Notes: generated by a model from the letters alone, not told the origin. A stretch of 64,000 nucleotides of DNA from Pantoea vagans (GCF_004792415.1 NZ_CP038853.1:2914001-2978000), one strand, 5' to 3'; positions 37,889 to 50,336 are shown, counted from the first letter of the stretch. Made by a program: numbers and translations.

Positions 37889-40471
37889 ATGCAAGAGCAA
37901 TACCGCCCGGAAGAGATTGAATCCCGTGTGCAGCAACACTGGGATGAAAACGAAACGTTTAAAGTGACTGAGCAGGAAGGTAAAGAGAAATACTATTGCC
38001 TCTCCATGTTGCCCTATCCTTCTGGCCGCCTGCATATGGGCCACGTTCGTAACTACACCATCGGCGACGTAATCGCGCGTTATCAGCGTATGCTCGGCAA
38101 AAACGTACTACAGCCGATTGGCTGGGATGCTTTCGGCCTGCCTGCGGAAGGCGCTGCGGTTAAAAACAACACCGCACCGGCCCCCTGGACATACGACAAC
38201 ATCGCCTACATGAAAAACCAGCTTAAACTGCTGGGCTTTGGCTATGACTGGAGTCGTGAATTGGCGACCTGCCAGCCAGAGTACTATCGCTGGGAACAGT
38301 GGTTCTTCACTAAACTGTATGAGAAAGGCCTGGTCTATAAAAAAACTTCCGCCGTGAACTGGTGCCCGAACGATCAGACGGTGCTGGCGAACGAGCAGGT
38401 GATCGATGGCTGCTGCTGGCGCTGCGACACTAAAGTTGAGCGCAAAGAGATCCCGCAGTGGTTTATCAAAATCACTGATTATGCGGAAGAGCTGCTGAAC
38501 GATCTGGATACGCTGGAAGAGTGGCCTGAGCAGGTCAAAACCATGCAGCGTAACTGGATTGGCCGTTCTGAAGGCGTCGAAATCACGTTCGACGTGGCTG
38601 ACAGCGAAGAGAAAGTCACCGTCTACACTACCCGCCCGGATACCTTTATCGGCGCAACCTATGTTGCCGTTGCGGCAGGTCATCCGCTGGCAACCCAGGC
38701 GTCGGTGAACAACCCGGCACTGGCTGACTTTATCGCTGAATGCCGCAATACCAAAGTGGCCGAAGCCGATATGGCGACCATGGAGAAGAAAGGCATGGCG
38801 ACCGGCCTGTCTGTTATTCATCCGCTGACCGGCGAGCTTCTCCCTGTATGGGTCGCTAACTTCGTGCTGATGGAATATGGTACCGGCGCAGTCATGGCGG
38901 TCCCGGCGCACGACCAGCGCGACTGGGAATTTGCCACTAAATACGATCTGGCGATCAAGCCAGTGGTACTCAACCTGGATGGCTCTATTCCTGACGTCAG
39001 CGCCGCAGCAATGACCGACAAAGGCGCGCTGTTTAACTCAGGTGAGTTCAACGGTCTGGATCACGCCGCAGGGTTTACCGCCATTGCAGATTCTCTGGCG
39101 GCAAAAGGCGTGGGCGTGCGTAAAGTGAACTACCGTCTGCGCGACTGGGGTGTTTCCCGTCAGCGCTACTGGGGCGCACCAATCCCAATGGTCACGCTGG
39201 AAGATGGCACCGTAATGCCGACACCTGAAGACCAGCTGCCGGTGATCCTGCCGGAAGATGTGGTGATGGATGGCATTACCAGCCCGATCAAAGCGGATCC
39301 GGAGTGGGCGAAAACCACCGTAAATGGCCAGCCTGCTCTGCGTGAAACCGACACCTTCGACACCTTCATGGAGTCCTCCTGGTACTACGCGCGCTATACC
39401 TGCGCCAGCTACAAGGAAGGCATGCTGGATCCGGCTGCGGCAAACTACTGGCTGCCGGTCGATCAGTATGTGGGTGGTATTGAACACGCCATCATGCACC
39501 TGATGTATTTCCGCTTCTTCCACAAGCTGCTGCGTGACGCGGGCCTGGTGAATTCCAATGAGCCAGCCAAACGTCTGCTTTGCCAGGGCATGGTGCTGGC
39601 TGACGCCTTCTACTACCTCGGTAACAACGGCGAGCGTAACTGGGTTTCACCGGTTGACGTTGAGGTTGAGCGTGACGAGAAAGGCCGCATTGTTAAAGCG
39701 GTGGATACGCAGGGCCGCGAAGTGATCTACGCGGGCATGAGTAAAATGTCGAAGTCGAAAAACAACGGCATCGACCCACAGCTGATGGTTGAGCGTTACG
39801 GCGCGGATACCGTGCGTCTGTTCATGATGTTTGCTTCACCGGCAGATATGACGCTGGAGTGGCAGGAGTCGGGCGTTGAAGGGGCTAACCGCTTCCTGAA
39901 GCGTGTCTGGAAGCTGGTCTACGAGCACACCTCACAGGGTGCGACCGTGGCGCTGGATGTGAAGAGCCTGAATGACGAGCAGAAATCGCTGCGTCGTGAC
40001 CTGCACAAAACCATCGCCAAAGTGGCGGATGATATTGGTCGTCGTCAGACCTTCAACACCGCCATTGCAGCGATTATGGAGCTGATGAACAAACTGGCGC
40101 GTGCCCCGCAGGAAAGCGAGCAGGATCGCGCTCTGATGCAGGAAGCGCTGCTGGCTATCGTCCGGCTGCTCTATCCGTTTACCCCGCACGCCTGCTATGT
40201 TCTGTGGCAGACGCTGGGTGGCGAAGGCACCATCGACGAAGCGAGCTGGCCGGTGGCTGATGAAGCCGCTATGGTTGAAGATTCACTGCTGGTCGTGGTG
40301 CAGGTGAACGGTAAAGTGCGTGGCAAAATTACCGTACCTGCCGATGCAACACAGGAACAGGTTCAGGCACGCGCTGCGCAGGAGCATCTGGTGGCGAAGT
40401 ATCTGGACGGCGTGACTATCCGTAAAGTCATTTATGTACCGGGCAAACTGCTTAACCTGGTCGTAGGTTAA
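37889..40471 (+). CDS. leuS: Leucyl-tRNA synthetase
   Basis: An 860-residue class I synthetase, same length as in E. coli, charging tRNA-Leu (one is at 25.7 kb). HIGH motif variant [11 protein letters not shown] near 47, editing domain (CP1) about 220-415 with [16 protein letters not shown], and KMSKSKNN near 619. First gene of leuS-lptE-holA-nadD, with lptE starting 14 bases later. Confidence 0.98.
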   Translation: MQEQYRPEEIESRVQQHWDENETFKVTEQEGKEKYYCLSMLPYPSGRLHMGHVRNYTIGDVIARYQRMLGKNVLQPIGWDAFGLPAEGAAVKNNTAPAPWTYDNIAYMKNQLKLLGFGYDWSRELATCQPEYYRWEQWFFTKLYEKGLVYKKTSAVNWCPNDQTVLANEQVIDGCCWRCDTKVERKEIPQWFIKITDYAEELLNDLDTLEEWPEQVKTMQRNWIGRSEGVEITFDVADSEEKVTVYTTRPDTFIGATYVAVAAGHPLATQASVNNPALADFIAECRNTKVAEADMATMEKKGMATGLSVIHPLTGELLPVWVANFVLMEYGTGAVMAVPAHDQRDWEFATKYDLAIKPVVLNLDGSIPDVSAAAMTDKGALFNSGEFNGLDHAAGFTAIADSLAAKGVGVRKVNYRLRDWGVSRQRYWGAPIPMVTLEDGTVMPTPEDQLPVILPEDVVMDGITSPIKADPEWAKTTVNGQPALRETDTFDTFMESSWYYARYTCASYKEGMLDPAAANYWLPVDQYVGGIEHAIMHLMYFRFFHKLLRDAGLVNSNEPAKRLLCQGMVLADAFYYLGNNGERNWVSPVDVEVERDEKGRIVKAVDTQGREVIYAGMSKMSKSKNNGIDPQLMVERYGADTVRLFMMFASPADMTLEWQESGVEGANRFLKRVWKLVYEHTSQGATVALDVKSLNDEQKSLRRDLHKTIAKVADDIGRRQTFNTAIAAIMELMNKLARAPQESEQDRALMQEALLAIVRLLYPFTPHACYVLWQTLGGEGTIDEASWPVADEAAMVEDSLLVVVQVNGKVRGKITVPADATQEQVQARAAQEHLVAKYLDGVTIRKVIYVPGKLLNLVVG

Positions 40472-40485
40472 GTTCAGGAGGAACT

Positions 40486-41085
40486 GTGCGACATCCGATT
40501 ATCAGGCTGTTTGTCATGCTGGCGGTGGTGATCACCGCTGGCTGTGGTTTTCATCCGCGCGGCACCACGCAGGTGCCCAGCGAACTGAAAACCCTGATTG
40601 TTTCAACCGGCGATCCGTATGGACCGCTGGCGCGTACCGTGCGTCAGCAACTGCGTATCAACGATGTCACCATCGTTGAAGACACTAAACAGAACCGCAC
40701 CGATATTCCGACGCTGCGTCTGGGTCCTGAGGCGTCGGGACGTAACACCGCATCGGTCTTTATCAGCGGCACCTCTGCTGAGTATCAGCTGGTCATGACC
40801 CTTACGGCGCAGGTCCTGTTGCCGGGCAAAGGAATCTACCCAATCAGCACCACGGTTTATCGTTCATTCTTCGATAACCCGAATGCTGCGCTGGCGAAAG
40901 ATGCTGAGCAGGAGCTGATTACGCAGGAGATGCGTCAGCGTGCTGCCGAACAGCTGGTACGTAAACTGCTGACCGTGCATGCTGCACAGATCAACAACAA
41001 AGAGACCTTACCGGCGTCAGTGATTCCGGTTCCGGGTCAGGGTTCACAGGAAGCACCGTCTTCCTCTGCTACCAGCCTGCAATGA
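40486..41085 (+). CDS. lptE: LPS-assembly lipoprotein LptE
   Basis: A 199-residue outer-membrane lipoprotein that plugs LptD and completes lipopolysaccharide export. The signal peptide ends in the lipobox VITAGC, Cys at residue 20 being acylated, with Gly after it. The start is GTG at 40486, with AGGAGG 5 bases upstream. E. coli LptE (193 residues) shows the same [11 protein letters not shown] start of the mature part. The stop overlaps the holA start (ATGA). Confidence 0.95.
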   Translation: MRHPIIRLFVMLAVVITAGCGFHPRGTTQVPSELKTLIVSTGDPYGPLARTVRQQLRINDVTIVEDTKQNRTDIPTLRLGPEASGRNTASVFISGTSAEYQLVMTLTAQVLLPGKGIYPISTTVYRSFFDNPNAALAKDAEQELITQEMRQRAAEQLVRKLLTVHAAQINNKETLPASVIPVPGQGSQEAPSSSATSLQ

Positions 41086-42113
41086 TCAGGATTTACCCTG
41101 AGCAACTCAGCGCGCAGCTCCGTGAGGGGCTGCGCGCCTGTTATTTGTTAGCCGGAAACGAACCGCTGCTGTTGCAGGAGAGTGCGGATGCCATCCGTGC
41201 CGCCGCAACCGCGCAGGGATTTGAAGAGCATTTTAGTTTTACGCTGGATGCCCAGACTGACTGGGAGAGCCTGTTTGTCAGCTGTCAGTCACTGAGTCTG
41301 TTTGCGCAGCGTCAGACCATGACGCTGCAATTCCCCGAGAATGGCCCCAACGCCGCAATGGCCGAGCAGCTGGTTAAGCTCTCTAATCTGCTGCACGCCG
41401 ATATTCTGCTGATCTGCCGGATGCCAAAGCTGACCAAAGCGCAGGAAAACAGCGCCTGGTTTAAAGCGTTGTCCGCCTCTGCAGTTTTAGTGCCCTGCCA
41501 GACGCCCGAACAGGCGCAACTGCCGCGCTGGGTCGTGAATCGCGCTAAGGCGCTGAAACTCTCGGTCGATGACGCGGCTGTGCAGCTGTTGTGTTACTGC
41601 TATGAAGGTAATCTGCTGGCGCTGGCCCAGGCGCTGGAGCGTCTCTCGCTGCAGTGGCCTGACGGCAAGCTGACCCTGCCCCGTGTTGAAGAGGCAGTCA
41701 GCGATGCCGCACACTTTACCCCCTTCCACTGGGTGGATGCTCTGCTGGCGGGTAAGAGCCGTCGCGCGCTGCATATCCTGCATCAGCTGGAGAAAGAAGA
41801 GAGCGAGGTCGTGATTCTGCTGCGTACGCTGCAGCGCGATTTGCTGACACTGCTGCATCTGCAGCGCCACCAGGCACAGCAGCCGCTGCGTACCCTGATG
41901 GATCAGCAGCGTATCTGGCAGAACCGTCGCGCGCTGTTCACCGACGCACTGCAACGCCTGGACGCCACGCGTCTGCAACGCGCGATTCATCTGCTCAGTC
42001 AGATTGAGATCACCCTGAAGCAGGACTATGGGCAGCCGGTGTGGCCGCAGTTACAGACCCTGACGCTGCTGCTCAGCAGTCGTGCTTTTCCGACGAGTTT
42101 TGCCCATGTCTGA
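41082..42113 (+). CDS. holA: DNA polymerase III delta subunit
   Basis: A 343-residue clamp-loader subunit that opens the beta sliding clamp. It starts [33 protein letters not shown], as in E. coli HolA (343). The N-terminal AAA+-like domain lacks a P-loop, which is normal for delta, and the clamp-binding region includes [20 protein letters not shown] near 70. It overlaps lptE by 4 bases and nadD by 8 bases. Confidence 0.96.
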   Translation: MIRIYPEQLSAQLREGLRACYLLAGNEPLLLQESADAIRAAATAQGFEEHFSFTLDAQTDWESLFVSCQSLSLFAQRQTMTLQFPENGPNAAMAEQLVKLSNLLHADILLICRMPKLTKAQENSAWFKALSASAVLVPCQTPEQAQLPRWVVNRAKALKLSVDDAAVQLLCYCYEGNLLALAQALERLSLQWPDGKLTLPRVEEAVSDAAHFTPFHWVDALLAGKSRRALHILHQLEKEESEVVILLRTLQRDLLTLLHLQRHQAQQPLRTLMDQQRIWQNRRALFTDALQRLDATRLQRAIHLLSQIEITLKQDYGQPVWPQLQTLTLLLSSRAFPTSFAHV

Positions 42114-42750
42114 GTTACACGCACTGTTCGGTGGCACCTTCGACCCGATTCATTTTGGTCATCTGCGTCCGGTCGAAGCGCTGGCTCAGCAGACTGGCTT
42201 ACAGCGTGTCACGCTGCTGCCCAATAATGTGCCACCGCATCGTCCGCAACCGGAAGCCAGCGCCGTTCAGCGGGTCGCGATGCTGCGATGTGCGATCCGC
42301 GGCTTACCGCTGTTTGAGATCGATACCCGTGAGCTGGAGCGCGACACCCCCTCCTGGACCGTAACCACTCTGGAAGCCTGGCGCGCCGAACGCGGTGCCG
42401 CGCAGCCGCTGGGCTTTATTATTGGTCAGGATTCCCTGCTGAGCTTAGCAAAATGGCATCGCTGGCAGGATCTGCTGTCGCTTTGTCATCTGCTGGTGTG
42501 CCAGCGCCCCGGCTATCCGACCCGGTTTGACGCGCCGGAGATGCAGGACTGGCTCGAACAACACCTTGCTCAGGATATCCGGCAGTTGCATCAGCAGCCC
42601 GCAGGCCATATCTGGCTGGCGGAAACCCCACTCTATGACATTTCGGCGACTGAAATCCGTCGCCGTCGCCATCAGAACCAGCCCTGCGACGACCTGTTGC
42701 CCGCGGCAGTTATCGACTATATCGACCGCGAAGGCTTATATCGCGACTGA
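42106..42750 (+). CDS. nadD: Nicotinate-mononucleotide adenylyltransferase
   Basis: A 214-residue NAD biosynthesis enzyme. It has the nucleotidyltransferase motif [13 protein letters not shown] near residue 7 and the distal ISATEIRRR near 180. The frame starts 8 codons earlier, but the ATG at 42106 gives [10 protein letters not shown], matching the E. coli protein (213), and overlaps holA by 8 bases. In E. coli cobC follows; here rsfS is next and no cobC is present. Confidence 0.96.
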   Translation: MSELHALFGGTFDPIHFGHLRPVEALAQQTGLQRVTLLPNNVPPHRPQPEASAVQRVAMLRCAIRGLPLFEIDTRELERDTPSWTVTTLEAWRAERGAAQPLGFIIGQDSLLSLAKWHRWQDLLSLCHLLVCQRPGYPTRFDAPEMQDWLEQHLAQDIRQLHQQPAGHIWLAETPLYDISATEIRRRRHQNQPCDDLLPAAVIDYIDREGLYRD

Positions 42751-42841
42751 TCCGGGCATGCTATACTGCGCCGCTTAAATTTTGGCTGCACTCTCCGGGC
42801 TTACAGCCAGCCCGATACCACCAGATTCCAAGGGGAACCTT

Positions 42842-43159
42842 TTGCAAGGTAAAGCACTCCAAGAGTTCGTTATTGATAAGATTGATGATCTCAAAGGCCA
42901 GGACATTGTCACCATTGACGTTCAGGGCAAATCCAGCATCACCGATTTCATGATCATTTGCACCGGCACCTCCACGCGTCATGTGACTTCGATCGCAGAA
43001 CACGTTGAGCAGGAATCCCGTTTAGCGGGCCTGATGCCATTAGGCATTGAAGGCAAAGGCGCGGCAGACTGGGTCGTGGTTGATCTGGGTGATGTCATCG
43101 TACATGTGATGCAGGAAGAGAGTCGCCAGCTGTATGAGCTGGAAAAACTCTGGGGCTAA
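42842..43159 (+). CDS. rsfS: Ribosomal silencing factor RsfS
   Basis: A 105-residue protein that binds uL14 and blocks joining of the ribosomal subunits in starvation. The DUF143 core [19 protein letters not shown] and the end [19 protein letters not shown] match E. coli RsfS (105). I chose the TTG at 42842 because it gives [16 protein letters not shown] and has AGGGG 7 bases upstream. A TATACT -10-like box in 42766-42771 suggests a promoter before this gene. RlmH follows after 3 bases. Confidence 0.94.
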   Translation: MQGKALQEFVIDKIDDLKGQDIVTIDVQGKSSITDFMIICTGTSTRHVTSIAEHVEQESRLAGLMPLGIEGKGAADWVVVDLGDVIVHVMQEESRQLYELEKLWG

Positions 43160-43162
43160 TCG

Positions 43163-43633
43163 GTGAAACTGCAACTTGTTGCCGTCGGCACAAAAATGCC
43201 CGACTGGGTGCAGACCGGTTTCATGGAATATCTGCGCCGCTTCCCGAAAGATATGCCGTTTGAGCTGACCGAAGTCACCGCAGGTAAACGCGGCAAAAAT
43301 GCTGATATCAAACGCATCCTTGAAAAAGAGGGTGAAGCGATGTTGGCGGCGGTCGGCAAAGGCAATCGCATCGTCACGCTGGATATTCCTGGCCAACCGT
43401 GGGAAACCCCGCAGCTGGCGCAGCAGCTTGAACGCTGGAAGCTGGATGGTCGCGATGTCAGCCTGCTGATTGGCGGGCCTGAAGGCCTGGCTCCCGCCTG
43501 TAAAGCGGCGGCAGAACAGAGCTGGTCACTGTCAGCATTGACGTTGCCTCATCCGCTGGTGCGCGTGCTGGTGGCCGAAAGTCTGTACCGGGCCTGGAGT
43601 ATAACGACTAATCATCCTTATCATCGTGAATGA
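43163..43633 (+). CDS. rlmH: 23S rRNA pseudouridine1915 N3-methyltransferase
   Basis: A 156-residue SPOUT methyltransferase that methylates pseudouridine 1915 in helix 69 on 70S ribosomes. The start is GTG at 43163. The SAM-binding knot appears as [17 protein letters not shown] near 99-115 and the C-terminal [20 protein letters not shown] and NHPYHRE are family signatures. One residue longer than in E. coli. Paired with rsfS, both acting on the ribosome. Confidence 0.96.
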   Translation: MKLQLVAVGTKMPDWVQTGFMEYLRRFPKDMPFELTEVTAGKRGKNADIKRILEKEGEAMLAAVGKGNRIVTLDIPGQPWETPQLAQQLERWKLDGRDVSLLIGGPEGLAPACKAAAEQSWSLSALTLPHPLVRVLVAESLYRAWSITTNHPYHRE

Positions 43634-43667
43634 CCGATCAGCCCACATCAGACATGACAAGTAGCGG

Positions 43668-45572
43668 ATGAAATTACAAAGCAACGCCTTTCGCGATTAC
43701 AGCGCCGAACAGAAACTCTTTGTCCGTCGGGCGTTCATCGCCTTCGTCGGTATCTTACTGCTCTCTTCAGTACTGGTAGTTAACCTTTACCATCTGCAGA
43801 TTCTTCGCTTTGATGATTACAGCACCCGCTCCAACCAGAACCGCATTAAACTGGTGCCCGTCGCGCCCAGCCGCGGCATTATCTACGATCGCACTGGCAC
43901 GCCGCTGGCACTGAACCGCACCATCTATCAGGCAGAACTGGTGCCGGAGAAAGTTGATAACCTGCAGCAGACGCTGGAAAACTTACGCCCTGTTCTTGAG
44001 CTGACGGACGAAGACCTCGAAAACTTTCAGAAAGAGCGCAAACGCTCGCGTCGCTTTACCTCCATTCCGGTTAAAACCGGTCTGAATGAAGTTCAGGTGG
44101 CACGCTTTGCGGTCAATCAGTACCGCTTTCCCGGCGTGGAAGTTAAAGGTTATCAGCGCCGCTACTACCCCTACGGCGCCACGCTGACGCATGTGGTCGG
44201 CTACGTCTCAAAAATCAACGATCGTGACGTTGCACGCCTCGATAAAGAAGGCATATGGCCGAACTACGCCGCCACGCACGACATCGGCAAGCTGGGCATT
44301 GAAGCGTATTACGAGAGTCTGCTGCACGGCAAAACCGGCTTTGAAGAGGTTGAGGTTAACAACCGGGGCCGGGTAATTCGCCAGCTGCATGAGGAGTCAC
44401 CTCAGGCTGGCCGTGATATCTATCTGACTATCGATCTCAAACTGCAGCAGTATGTCGAGACCCTGCTGGCGGGCAGTCGCGCTGCTGTTGTCGTCAGCGA
44501 TCCGCGCACCGGCGAAATTCTCGCCATGGTCTCCACACCCAGTTACGATGCCAACCTGTTTGTCGACGGTATTTCCAGTAAGGATTATCGCGGCCTGCTG
44601 GAAGATGAAAATCGCCCACTCTATAACCGTGCGATTCAGGCGGCTTACCCACCGGCTTCAACAGTGAAACCTTATGTGGCGGTCTCTGCCATGAGTGCAG
44701 GCGTGATTAACCGCAACACCAGCCTGTTTGATCCGGGCTGGTGGCAGCTTCCTGGTTCAGAAAAGCGTTTCCGCGACTGGAAAAAGTGGGGGCACGGTCG
44801 TCTTAACGTTACCAAAGCGCTGGAGGAGTCTGCCGATACCTTCTTCTATCAGGTCGCCTATGACATGGGTATCGACCGACTGTCAGAGTGGATGAATAAA
44901 TTCGGTTACGGCAGCCGGACCGGTATCGACTTACCGCAGGAGAGCGCCGGTAACATGCCGACCCGCGACTGGAAAATGAAACGCTTTAAAAAGCCGTGGT
45001 ATCAGGGTGACACCATTCCGGTGGGGATCGGCCAGGGTTACTGGACGGCTACCCCGCTGCAGATGAACAAAGCGATGATGATTCTGATCAACGACGGCGT
45101 CGTCAAGGTGCCGCATATGCTGCGCGCCACCCGCGAAGGCCGGACCCTTGTGCCCTATCGCCAGCCGCCAGAAGCCCCGATCGGTGATATCCATTCCGGC
45201 TACTGGGAAATCGCTAAAGATGGCATGTACGGCGTGGCGAATCGCCCCAATGGCACCGCACATAAGAGCTTTGCTGATGCGCCGTATAAAATCGCCGCCA
45301 AATCCGGTACGGCGCAGGTCTTTGGCCTGAAAGAGAACGAAACCTATAACGCCCACAGAATTGCTGAACGATTACGCGACCATAAATTAATGACCGCGTT
45401 TGCCCCTTATGACAAACCTCGGGTCGCAGTGACCATTATCCTGGAAAACGGGGGCGCCGGTCCGGCTGTCGGCACCGTCATGCGCCAGATTCTGGATCAC
45501 ATTATGTTGGGTGATAACAATACTGTCCTGCCGGACGCCGCCCCTGTGCCGCCCGGTTATGAAGGTGAATAA
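43668..45572 (+). CDS. mrdA: Penicillin-binding protein 2 (peptidoglycan transpeptidase)
   Basis: A 634-residue class B PBP required for lateral wall growth and rod shape with RodA. One membrane anchor is at about 22-42 ([19 protein letters not shown]). The dimerisation domain precedes the transpeptidase domain, whose active Ser is in ASTVK near 330, with SAD near 387 and KSGTAQ near 545. E. coli PBP2 has 633 residues. Starts 34 bases after rlmH; mrdB follows after 2 bases. Confidence 0.97.
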   Translation: MKLQSNAFRDYSAEQKLFVRRAFIAFVGILLLSSVLVVNLYHLQILRFDDYSTRSNQNRIKLVPVAPSRGIIYDRTGTPLALNRTIYQAELVPEKVDNLQQTLENLRPVLELTDEDLENFQKERKRSRRFTSIPVKTGLNEVQVARFAVNQYRFPGVEVKGYQRRYYPYGATLTHVVGYVSKINDRDVARLDKEGIWPNYAATHDIGKLGIEAYYESLLHGKTGFEEVEVNNRGRVIRQLHEESPQAGRDIYLTIDLKLQQYVETLLAGSRAAVVVSDPRTGEILAMVSTPSYDANLFVDGISSKDYRGLLEDENRPLYNRAIQAAYPPASTVKPYVAVSAMSAGVINRNTSLFDPGWWQLPGSEKRFRDWKKWGHGRLNVTKALEESADTFFYQVAYDMGIDRLSEWMNKFGYGSRTGIDLPQESAGNMPTRDWKMKRFKKPWYQGDTIPVGIGQGYWTATPLQMNKAMMILINDGVVKVPHMLRATREGRTLVPYRQPPEAPIGDIHSGYWEIAKDGMYGVANRPNGTAHKSFADAPYKIAAKSGTAQVFGLKENETYNAHRIAERLRDHKLMTAFAPYDKPRVAVTIILENGGAGPAVGTVMRQILDHIMLGDNNTVLPDAAPVPPGYEGE

Positions 45573-45574
45573 AC

Positions 45575-46693
45575 ATGTCGATGCAAGATAGTCCGCAGAA
45601 ACGATCGATCTGGATGCGCATCCACATCGATCCGCTGTTTATGCTGATCATTCTCGGCCTGCTGACCTACAGCGCCGTGGTGATCTGGAGTGCCAGTGGT
45701 CAGGATCCCGGCATGATGGAGCGTAAACTCGGTCAGATCGCGATGGGACTGGTGATCATGATTGTGCTGGCGCAGGTGCCGCCGCGCGTTTATGAGGGCT
45801 GGGCACCCTATCTCTATATTGTCTGCGTCATTCTGCTGGTGGCGGTCGATGCCTTCGGGCAGATCAGTAAAGGCGCACAGCGCTGGCTCGATCTCGGCTT
45901 TGTTCGCTTTCAGCCCTCGGAGATTGCCAAAATCGCGGTACCGCTGATGGTGGCGCGCTTTATTAACCGCGATGTCTGTCCGCCAACCCTGAAAAACACC
46001 GGCATTGCGCTGTTGCTGATCTTCGTGCCGACCCTACTGGTCGCCGCACAGCCCGATCTCGGCACCTCGATTCTGGTTGCTGCTTCCGGTTTGTTTGTCC
46101 TGTTCCTTTCGGGAATGAGCTGGAAACTGATTGGCGTCGCCGTCCTGCTGGTCGCGGCTTTTATCCCGATTCTGTGGTTCTTCCTGATGCACGACTATCA
46201 GCGTGACCGCGTTATGATGCTGCTCGACCCGGAAACAGATCCGCTGGGTGCCGGTTATCACATCATACAGTCGAAAATCGCCATCGGTTCAGGCGGACTG
46301 CGCGGCAAAGGCTGGCTGCAGGGCACCCAATCTCAGCTGGAATTTTTGCCGGAGCGTCATACCGACTTTATCTTCGCGGTTCTGGCCGAAGAGTTAGGTC
46401 TGGTCGGCGTGCTGCTGCTGCTGACCCTTTATCTGCTGCTGATTATGCGGGGACTGGTTGTCGCAGCCCGTGCGCAGACCACGTTTGGCCGGGTCATGGC
46501 GGGCGGTTTAATGCTGATTTTATTCGTTTATGTTTTCGTTAACATTGGCATGGTTAGTGGTATCTTACCGGTAGTTGGCGTGCCGCTGCCGCTGGTCAGC
46601 TATGGCGGCTCCGCGCTTATCGTGCTTATGGCGGGATTCGGCATTGTGATGTCGATCCACACTCACCGAAAAATGTTATCTAAAAGTGTCTAA
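45575..46693 (+). CDS. mrdB: Peptidoglycan glycosyltransferase RodA
   Basis: A 372-residue SEDS-family polymerase with about ten membrane segments that makes glycan strands with PBP2 in the elongasome. Family marks are [30 protein letters not shown] near 235-265 and [15 protein letters not shown] near 335. The start ATG at 45575 is close behind mrdA. Its last codons overlap the upstream part of the rlpA frame, but rlpA itself starts 10 bases later. Confidence 0.97.
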   Translation: MSMQDSPQKRSIWMRIHIDPLFMLIILGLLTYSAVVIWSASGQDPGMMERKLGQIAMGLVIMIVLAQVPPRVYEGWAPYLYIVCVILLVAVDAFGQISKGAQRWLDLGFVRFQPSEIAKIAVPLMVARFINRDVCPPTLKNTGIALLLIFVPTLLVAAQPDLGTSILVAASGLFVLFLSGMSWKLIGVAVLLVAAFIPILWFFLMHDYQRDRVMMLLDPETDPLGAGYHIIQSKIAIGSGGLRGKGWLQGTQSQLEFLPERHTDFIFAVLAEELGLVGVLLLLTLYLLLIMRGLVVAARAQTTFGRVMAGGLMLILFVYVFVNIGMVSGILPVVGVPLPLVSYGGSALIVLMAGFGIVMSIHTHRKMLSKSV

Positions 46694-46703
46694 GAGGCTG
46701 CAG

Positions 46704-47789
46704 ATGCGTAAGGAATGGCTTGGCGTTGCACTGGCATCACTGGTTCTGGCGGCCTGTACCACGCCCGAACCCCAAAATACGGCGCCGCCGAAACCGGCTT
46801 ACAATGGACCGGTCGTAGAGATTCCAGGCGTTGAGCCTCGTTATGAGCCAGTTAATCCGGGCACCAGCCAGGATTACAGCGTTAACGGCAAAAATTATCG
46901 CATCATCAAAGATCCGTCGAACTACAGCGAGGTCGGCCTGGCCACATGGTACGGCGAAGAGGCACAGGGCAACCGCACCGCCACCGGCGAAGCCTACGAT
47001 CCCGATGCGCTGACGGCCGCCCACCCTACTCTGCCGCTGCCGAGCTATGTGCGCGTGACCAATATCGCGAATGGCCGTCAGATTGTGGTGCGCGTTAACG
47101 ATCGCGGCCCCTACACGCCAGGACGCATCATCGACCTGTCGCGGGCAGCCGGTGACCGTCTGAACATCTCCAATAATTCACGGGTGCGGGTCGACTATAT
47201 CAAGGTGGCTCCCGACGGTACGCTCTCAGGCCCGGGCACCATTGGTACTGTGGTCGCCAAACAGAGCTACTCGCTGCCCGCCCGCCCGGACCTGAGTGGT
47301 GGTGCGGTGATGAATGGCGGCAGCGCCGCAAACGCTGAACCGCCTGCCCAAAACGTGGAAGCCATCAGCAACAGCACGTTGCAGGGCGGTGACAACATGG
47401 GCGCGCCGGTACAGAGCAGCGGCTTTCTTGGCGCACCTCAGCCATTAGCGAACGGCGTGCTGGAAGGCAGTGAACCACCCGCCGCCGCGCCCGTCACTGC
47501 ACCGGCCGCTGCTCCTGTAGCCGCCAGCGCCGCGCCGGCAGCCAGCAGTGGTGCCGCAGCCGGATATGTTGTGCAGGTCGGTGCACTGAATGACCCGGCA
47601 CGTGCTCAGCAGATGATGAAAAGCCTGAGCCAGCGTTACGGTGTGCCCGGCAAGGTCGAAGACGCGGGCAACAACGTTTATCGCGTTCAGCTCGGTGGCT
47701 ACAGCTCCCGCGCTGAAGCGGCTGCGCTGCAACAGCGCCTGAGCAGTGAAGGCCAGACCGCCTCATTTATTACTAACACGCGTCGCTGA
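46704..47789 (+). CDS. rlpA: Endolytic-type septal ring lipoprotein RlpA
   Basis: A 361-residue lipoprotein. The signal peptide ends in the lipobox LAAC (Cys near residue 17). A double-psi beta-barrel domain (about 75-170) contains [19 protein letters not shown] and [22 protein letters not shown] low-complexity Ala/Pro linker (about 245-285) joins a C-terminal SPOR domain that binds denuded glycan. Both the Asp in VNDRGPY and the WYG context seen in active Pseudomonas RlpA are present, whereas my recall of E. coli RlpA has AIYDAEPG at that position. Catalysis is therefore possible here. The frame opens 6 codons upstream. Confidence 0.94.
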   Translation: MRKEWLGVALASLVLAACTTPEPQNTAPPKPAYNGPVVEIPGVEPRYEPVNPGTSQDYSVNGKNYRIIKDPSNYSEVGLATWYGEEAQGNRTATGEAYDPDALTAAHPTLPLPSYVRVTNIANGRQIVVRVNDRGPYTPGRIIDLSRAAGDRLNISNNSRVRVDYIKVAPDGTLSGPGTIGTVVAKQSYSLPARPDLSGGAVMNGGSAANAEPPAQNVEAISNSTLQGGDNMGAPVQSSGFLGAPQPLANGVLEGSEPPAAAPVTAPAAAPVAASAAPAASSGAAAGYVVQVGALNDPARAQQMMKSLSQRYGVPGKVEDAGNNVYRVQLGGYSSRAEAAALQQRLSSEGQTASFITNTRR

Positions 47790-47920
47790 TCGGTTTATCA
47801 GGCAGCGACACGTTACGTCTGCTAACAACCCAATCATCACGCCCGGTGCCAGACTCACTGGCATTGGGTATGATGAGTGACATTTTTAACCTCAAACTCA
47901 CGGATGTTGTAGTCCTACAC

Positions 47921-49132
47921 ATGAACACGCTGAAATCATCTCGTTTGCTGAAACGCCTGACAGTGGGATCACTGATCGCTTTCTCTCTCAGCCATGCTGC
48001 TATTGCTGATGACGTCAATCTCAAGACCATGATTCCGGGCGTGCCGGACATTGATGCCGAAGCGTATGTCCTTATCGACTACAACTCGGGCAAAGTGCTG
48101 GCAGAGAAAAACGCCGATGCACGCCGCGATCCTGCCAGTCTGACCAAGATGATGACCAGCTATGTCATTGGACAGGCCGTGAAAGCGGGCAAAATTCATC
48201 AGGACGATATGGTCACCGTCGGTCCGGATGCCTGGGCCACCGGGAACCCGGTCTTCAAAGGCTCCTCGCTGATGTTCCTGAAGCCAGGCGACCGCGTACC
48301 GGTTTCTCAGCTGACTCGTGGGATTGTGCTGCAGTCCGGTAACGACGCCTGTGTTGCGATGGCTGACTATGTCGCCGGCAGCCAGGATGCCTTCGTTAAT
48401 CTGATGAACAACTATGTTAAAGCGATTGGCCTGCAGAATACTCACTTCGGGACCGTCCATGGTCTGGACGCTGAAGGTCAGTACAGCTCCGCGCGCGACA
48501 TGGCGCTGATTGGCCAGGCGCTGATCCGCGACGTGCCGGAAGAGTATGCTGTTTATAAAGAGAAAGAGTTCACGTTCAACAATATCCGCCAGATGAACCG
48601 CAACGGTCTGCTGTGGGACACCAACCTGAACGTGGATGGGATCAAAACCGGTCATACTAACTCAGCCGGTTACAACCTGGTGGCGTCAGCGACCGAGGGC
48701 CAGATGCGCCTGATCTCTGCGGTCATGGGCGGTCATACCTTCAAAGGTCGTGAAACTGAGAGCAAGAAACTGCTCACCTGGGGCTTCCGTTTCTTTGAAA
48801 CCGTTGCGCCACTGAAAGCGGGTAAAGAGTTTGCTTCTGAGCCGGTCTGGTTTGGTGATAATGACCGTGTACAACTGGGCGTGGAAAAAGATGCTTACCT
48901 GACCATTCCGCGTGGCCGTATGAAAGATCTGAAAGCCAGCTATGTGCTGACCAACACAGAACTGCATGCCCCACTGAAGAAAAACCAGGTTGTCGGCAGC
49001 ATCAACTTCCAGCTGGATGGCAAGACGATCGAACAGCGTCCGCTGGTGGTGCTGAACGAGATCTCTGAGGGTGGTTTCTTTGGCCGTATCGTGGATTACA
49101 TCAAACTGATGTTCCATCACTGGTTCGGTTAA
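47921..49132 (+). CDS. dacA: D-alanyl-D-alanine carboxypeptidase DacA (PBP5)
   Basis: A 403-residue periplasmic DD-carboxypeptidase trimming pentapeptides. A signal peptide covers residues 1-29 (ends HAAIA|DD). Active-site motifs are SLTK near 73, SGN near 139 and KTG near 241. The C-terminal amphipathic helix [14 protein letters not shown] anchors it to the membrane. The frame is open 25 codons upstream, but the ATG at 47921 gives [13 protein letters not shown] and exactly the E. coli length. Confidence 0.97.
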   Translation: MNTLKSSRLLKRLTVGSLIAFSLSHAAIADDVNLKTMIPGVPDIDAEAYVLIDYNSGKVLAEKNADARRDPASLTKMMTSYVIGQAVKAGKIHQDDMVTVGPDAWATGNPVFKGSSLMFLKPGDRVPVSQLTRGIVLQSGNDACVAMADYVAGSQDAFVNLMNNYVKAIGLQNTHFGTVHGLDAEGQYSSARDMALIGQALIRDVPEEYAVYKEKEFTFNNIRQMNRNGLLWDTNLNVDGIKTGHTNSAGYNLVASATEGQMRLISAVMGGHTFKGRETESKKLLTWGFRFFETVAPLKAGKEFASEPVWFGDNDRVQLGVEKDAYLTIPRGRMKDLKASYVLTNTELHAPLKKNQVVGSINFQLDGKTIEQRPLVVLNEISEGGFFGRIVDYIKLMFHHWFG

Positions 49133-49187
49133 GCGTAAAGGGTGATTGAAAAATCGCCCCTTCGTCCCCATTACCAGATATTATGAT

Positions 49188-49216
49188 GCTCCCGCTCAGG
49201 CGGGAGCCTGTTTTTT
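49188..49216 (+). terminator. Terminator between dacA and ybeD
   Basis: GCTCCCGC-TCAG-GCGGGAGC followed by CTGTTTTTT, 55 bases after dacA and 17 bases before ybeD. Confidence 0.88.
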
Positions 49217-49232
49217 ATGCACCGGAGTAAAT

Positions 49233-49496
49233 ATGAAAACCAAACTGAATGAGCTGCTCGAATTTCCTACCCCGTTTACCTATAAAGTAATGGGTCTGGC
49301 GCAACCGGAGCTGGTTGATCAAGTGGTTGAAGTGGTGCAACGTCATGCGCCCGGCGACTACAGCCCTGAAGTTAAGCCGAGCAGCAAAGGCAACTATCAC
49401 TCCGTAAACATTACTATCAACGCCACCCACATTGAGCAGGTCGAACGCCTGTACGAAGAGCTGGGCCAGATCGAAATTGTGCGGATGGTACTGTAA
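49233..49496 (+). CDS. ybeD: Conserved protein YbeD (DUF493)
   Basis: An 87-residue protein nearly identical to my recall of E. coli YbeD, starting [19 protein letters not shown]. The ferredoxin-like alpha/beta fold resembles the regulatory (ACT-like) domain of amino acid enzymes, and the [25 protein letters not shown] segment is the family core. Role unknown; its fixed place before lipB suggests a link to lipoate. The frame is open 29 codons upstream through the dacA terminator, so the ATG at 49233 is chosen. Confidence 0.95.
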   Translation: MKTKLNELLEFPTPFTYKVMGLAQPELVDQVVEVVQRHAPGDYSPEVKPSSKGNYHSVNITINATHIEQVERLYEELGQIEIVRMVL

Positions 49497-49576
49497 TTTA
49501 CGGGTCGGCAAGGCGCCGCTACCTGACGGTTTGCCGACGTTATCCTCAGCGTTTTTTCCTTTAGCGGGCTATCGCT

Positions 49577-50236
49577 TTGTCAGTTGAAACCCTCTTTGTC
49601 CGCCAGTCCGGTCTGTGCGACTGGCAATCCGTCTCCGACGCTATGCACCACTATACTGACCAGCGCGATGACCAGAGTCGTGACGAAATCTGGCTGGTCG
49701 AACATCCTCCGGTCTTTACGCAGGGTCAGGCGGGAAAAGCAGAACATCTGCTGATGCCCGGTGATATTCCGGTGGTGCAGAGCGATCGTGGCGGTCAGGT
49801 CACCTATCACGGGCCGGGACAACAGGTCATGTATGTCCTGATCGATGTAAAACGCCGTAAGCTCGGCGTGCGCCAGCTGGTGACTTTTCTTGAAGAGACG
49901 GTGATCGCTACGCTGGCAGAGTTCGGCGTCAGCGCCCGCGCCCGCGCAGATGCACCCGGCGTCTATGTCGGAGAAGAGAAAATCTGCTCGCTGGGATTGC
50001 GCATTCGCAAAGGCTGCTCGTTTCACGGTCTGGCGCTGAATGTGGCCATGGATTTATCACCTTTCCTGCGCATCAATCCCTGTGGTTACGCCGGGATGAG
50101 CATGACTCAGTTAAAACATTTCCAGCCAGAGGTGACCACAGAGCAGGTGCGCGCTCCGCTGGTCAGCGCCTTTGCGCGGCTGGCAGGTTATGAAAATGTT
50201 GAATGGATAGCAGGCGATCTTCCTGTTAAGCCTTAA
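49577..50236 (+). CDS. lipB: Octanoyl-[ACP]:protein octanoyltransferase
   Basis: A 219-residue enzyme that moves octanoyl groups from ACP to lipoyl domains, the step before LipA. It has [19 protein letters not shown] near 36, [17 protein letters not shown] near 72, the catalytic Lys in [13 protein letters not shown] near 135 and Cys in INPCGYAGM near 170. No ATG is available; the first in-frame initiator is TTG at 49577 and is chosen. E. coli LipB has 213 residues and a different N-terminus. The E. coli gene ybeF, between lipB and lipA, is missing. Confidence 0.94.
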   Translation: MSVETLFVRQSGLCDWQSVSDAMHHYTDQRDDQSRDEIWLVEHPPVFTQGQAGKAEHLLMPGDIPVVQSDRGGQVTYHGPGQQVMYVLIDVKRRKLGVRQLVTFLEETVIATLAEFGVSARARADAPGVYVGEEKICSLGLRIRKGCSFHGLALNVAMDLSPFLRINPCGYAGMSMTQLKHFQPEVTTEQVRAPLVSAFARLAGYENVEWIAGDLPVKP

Positions 50237-50336
50237 CGCAGAATGCGAATTTACAAATATGTAACTTTTCAGCGCTGACGGTGGCTGCTTCGCAGGCGAT
50301 GAGATGATATAATTTTTGCACTTTTTTCAAATAAAG

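Noticed and set aside
38108..38911. 267-residue open frame antisense to leuS
   Set aside because: Shadow frame within leuS without ribosome site or recognisable domains.
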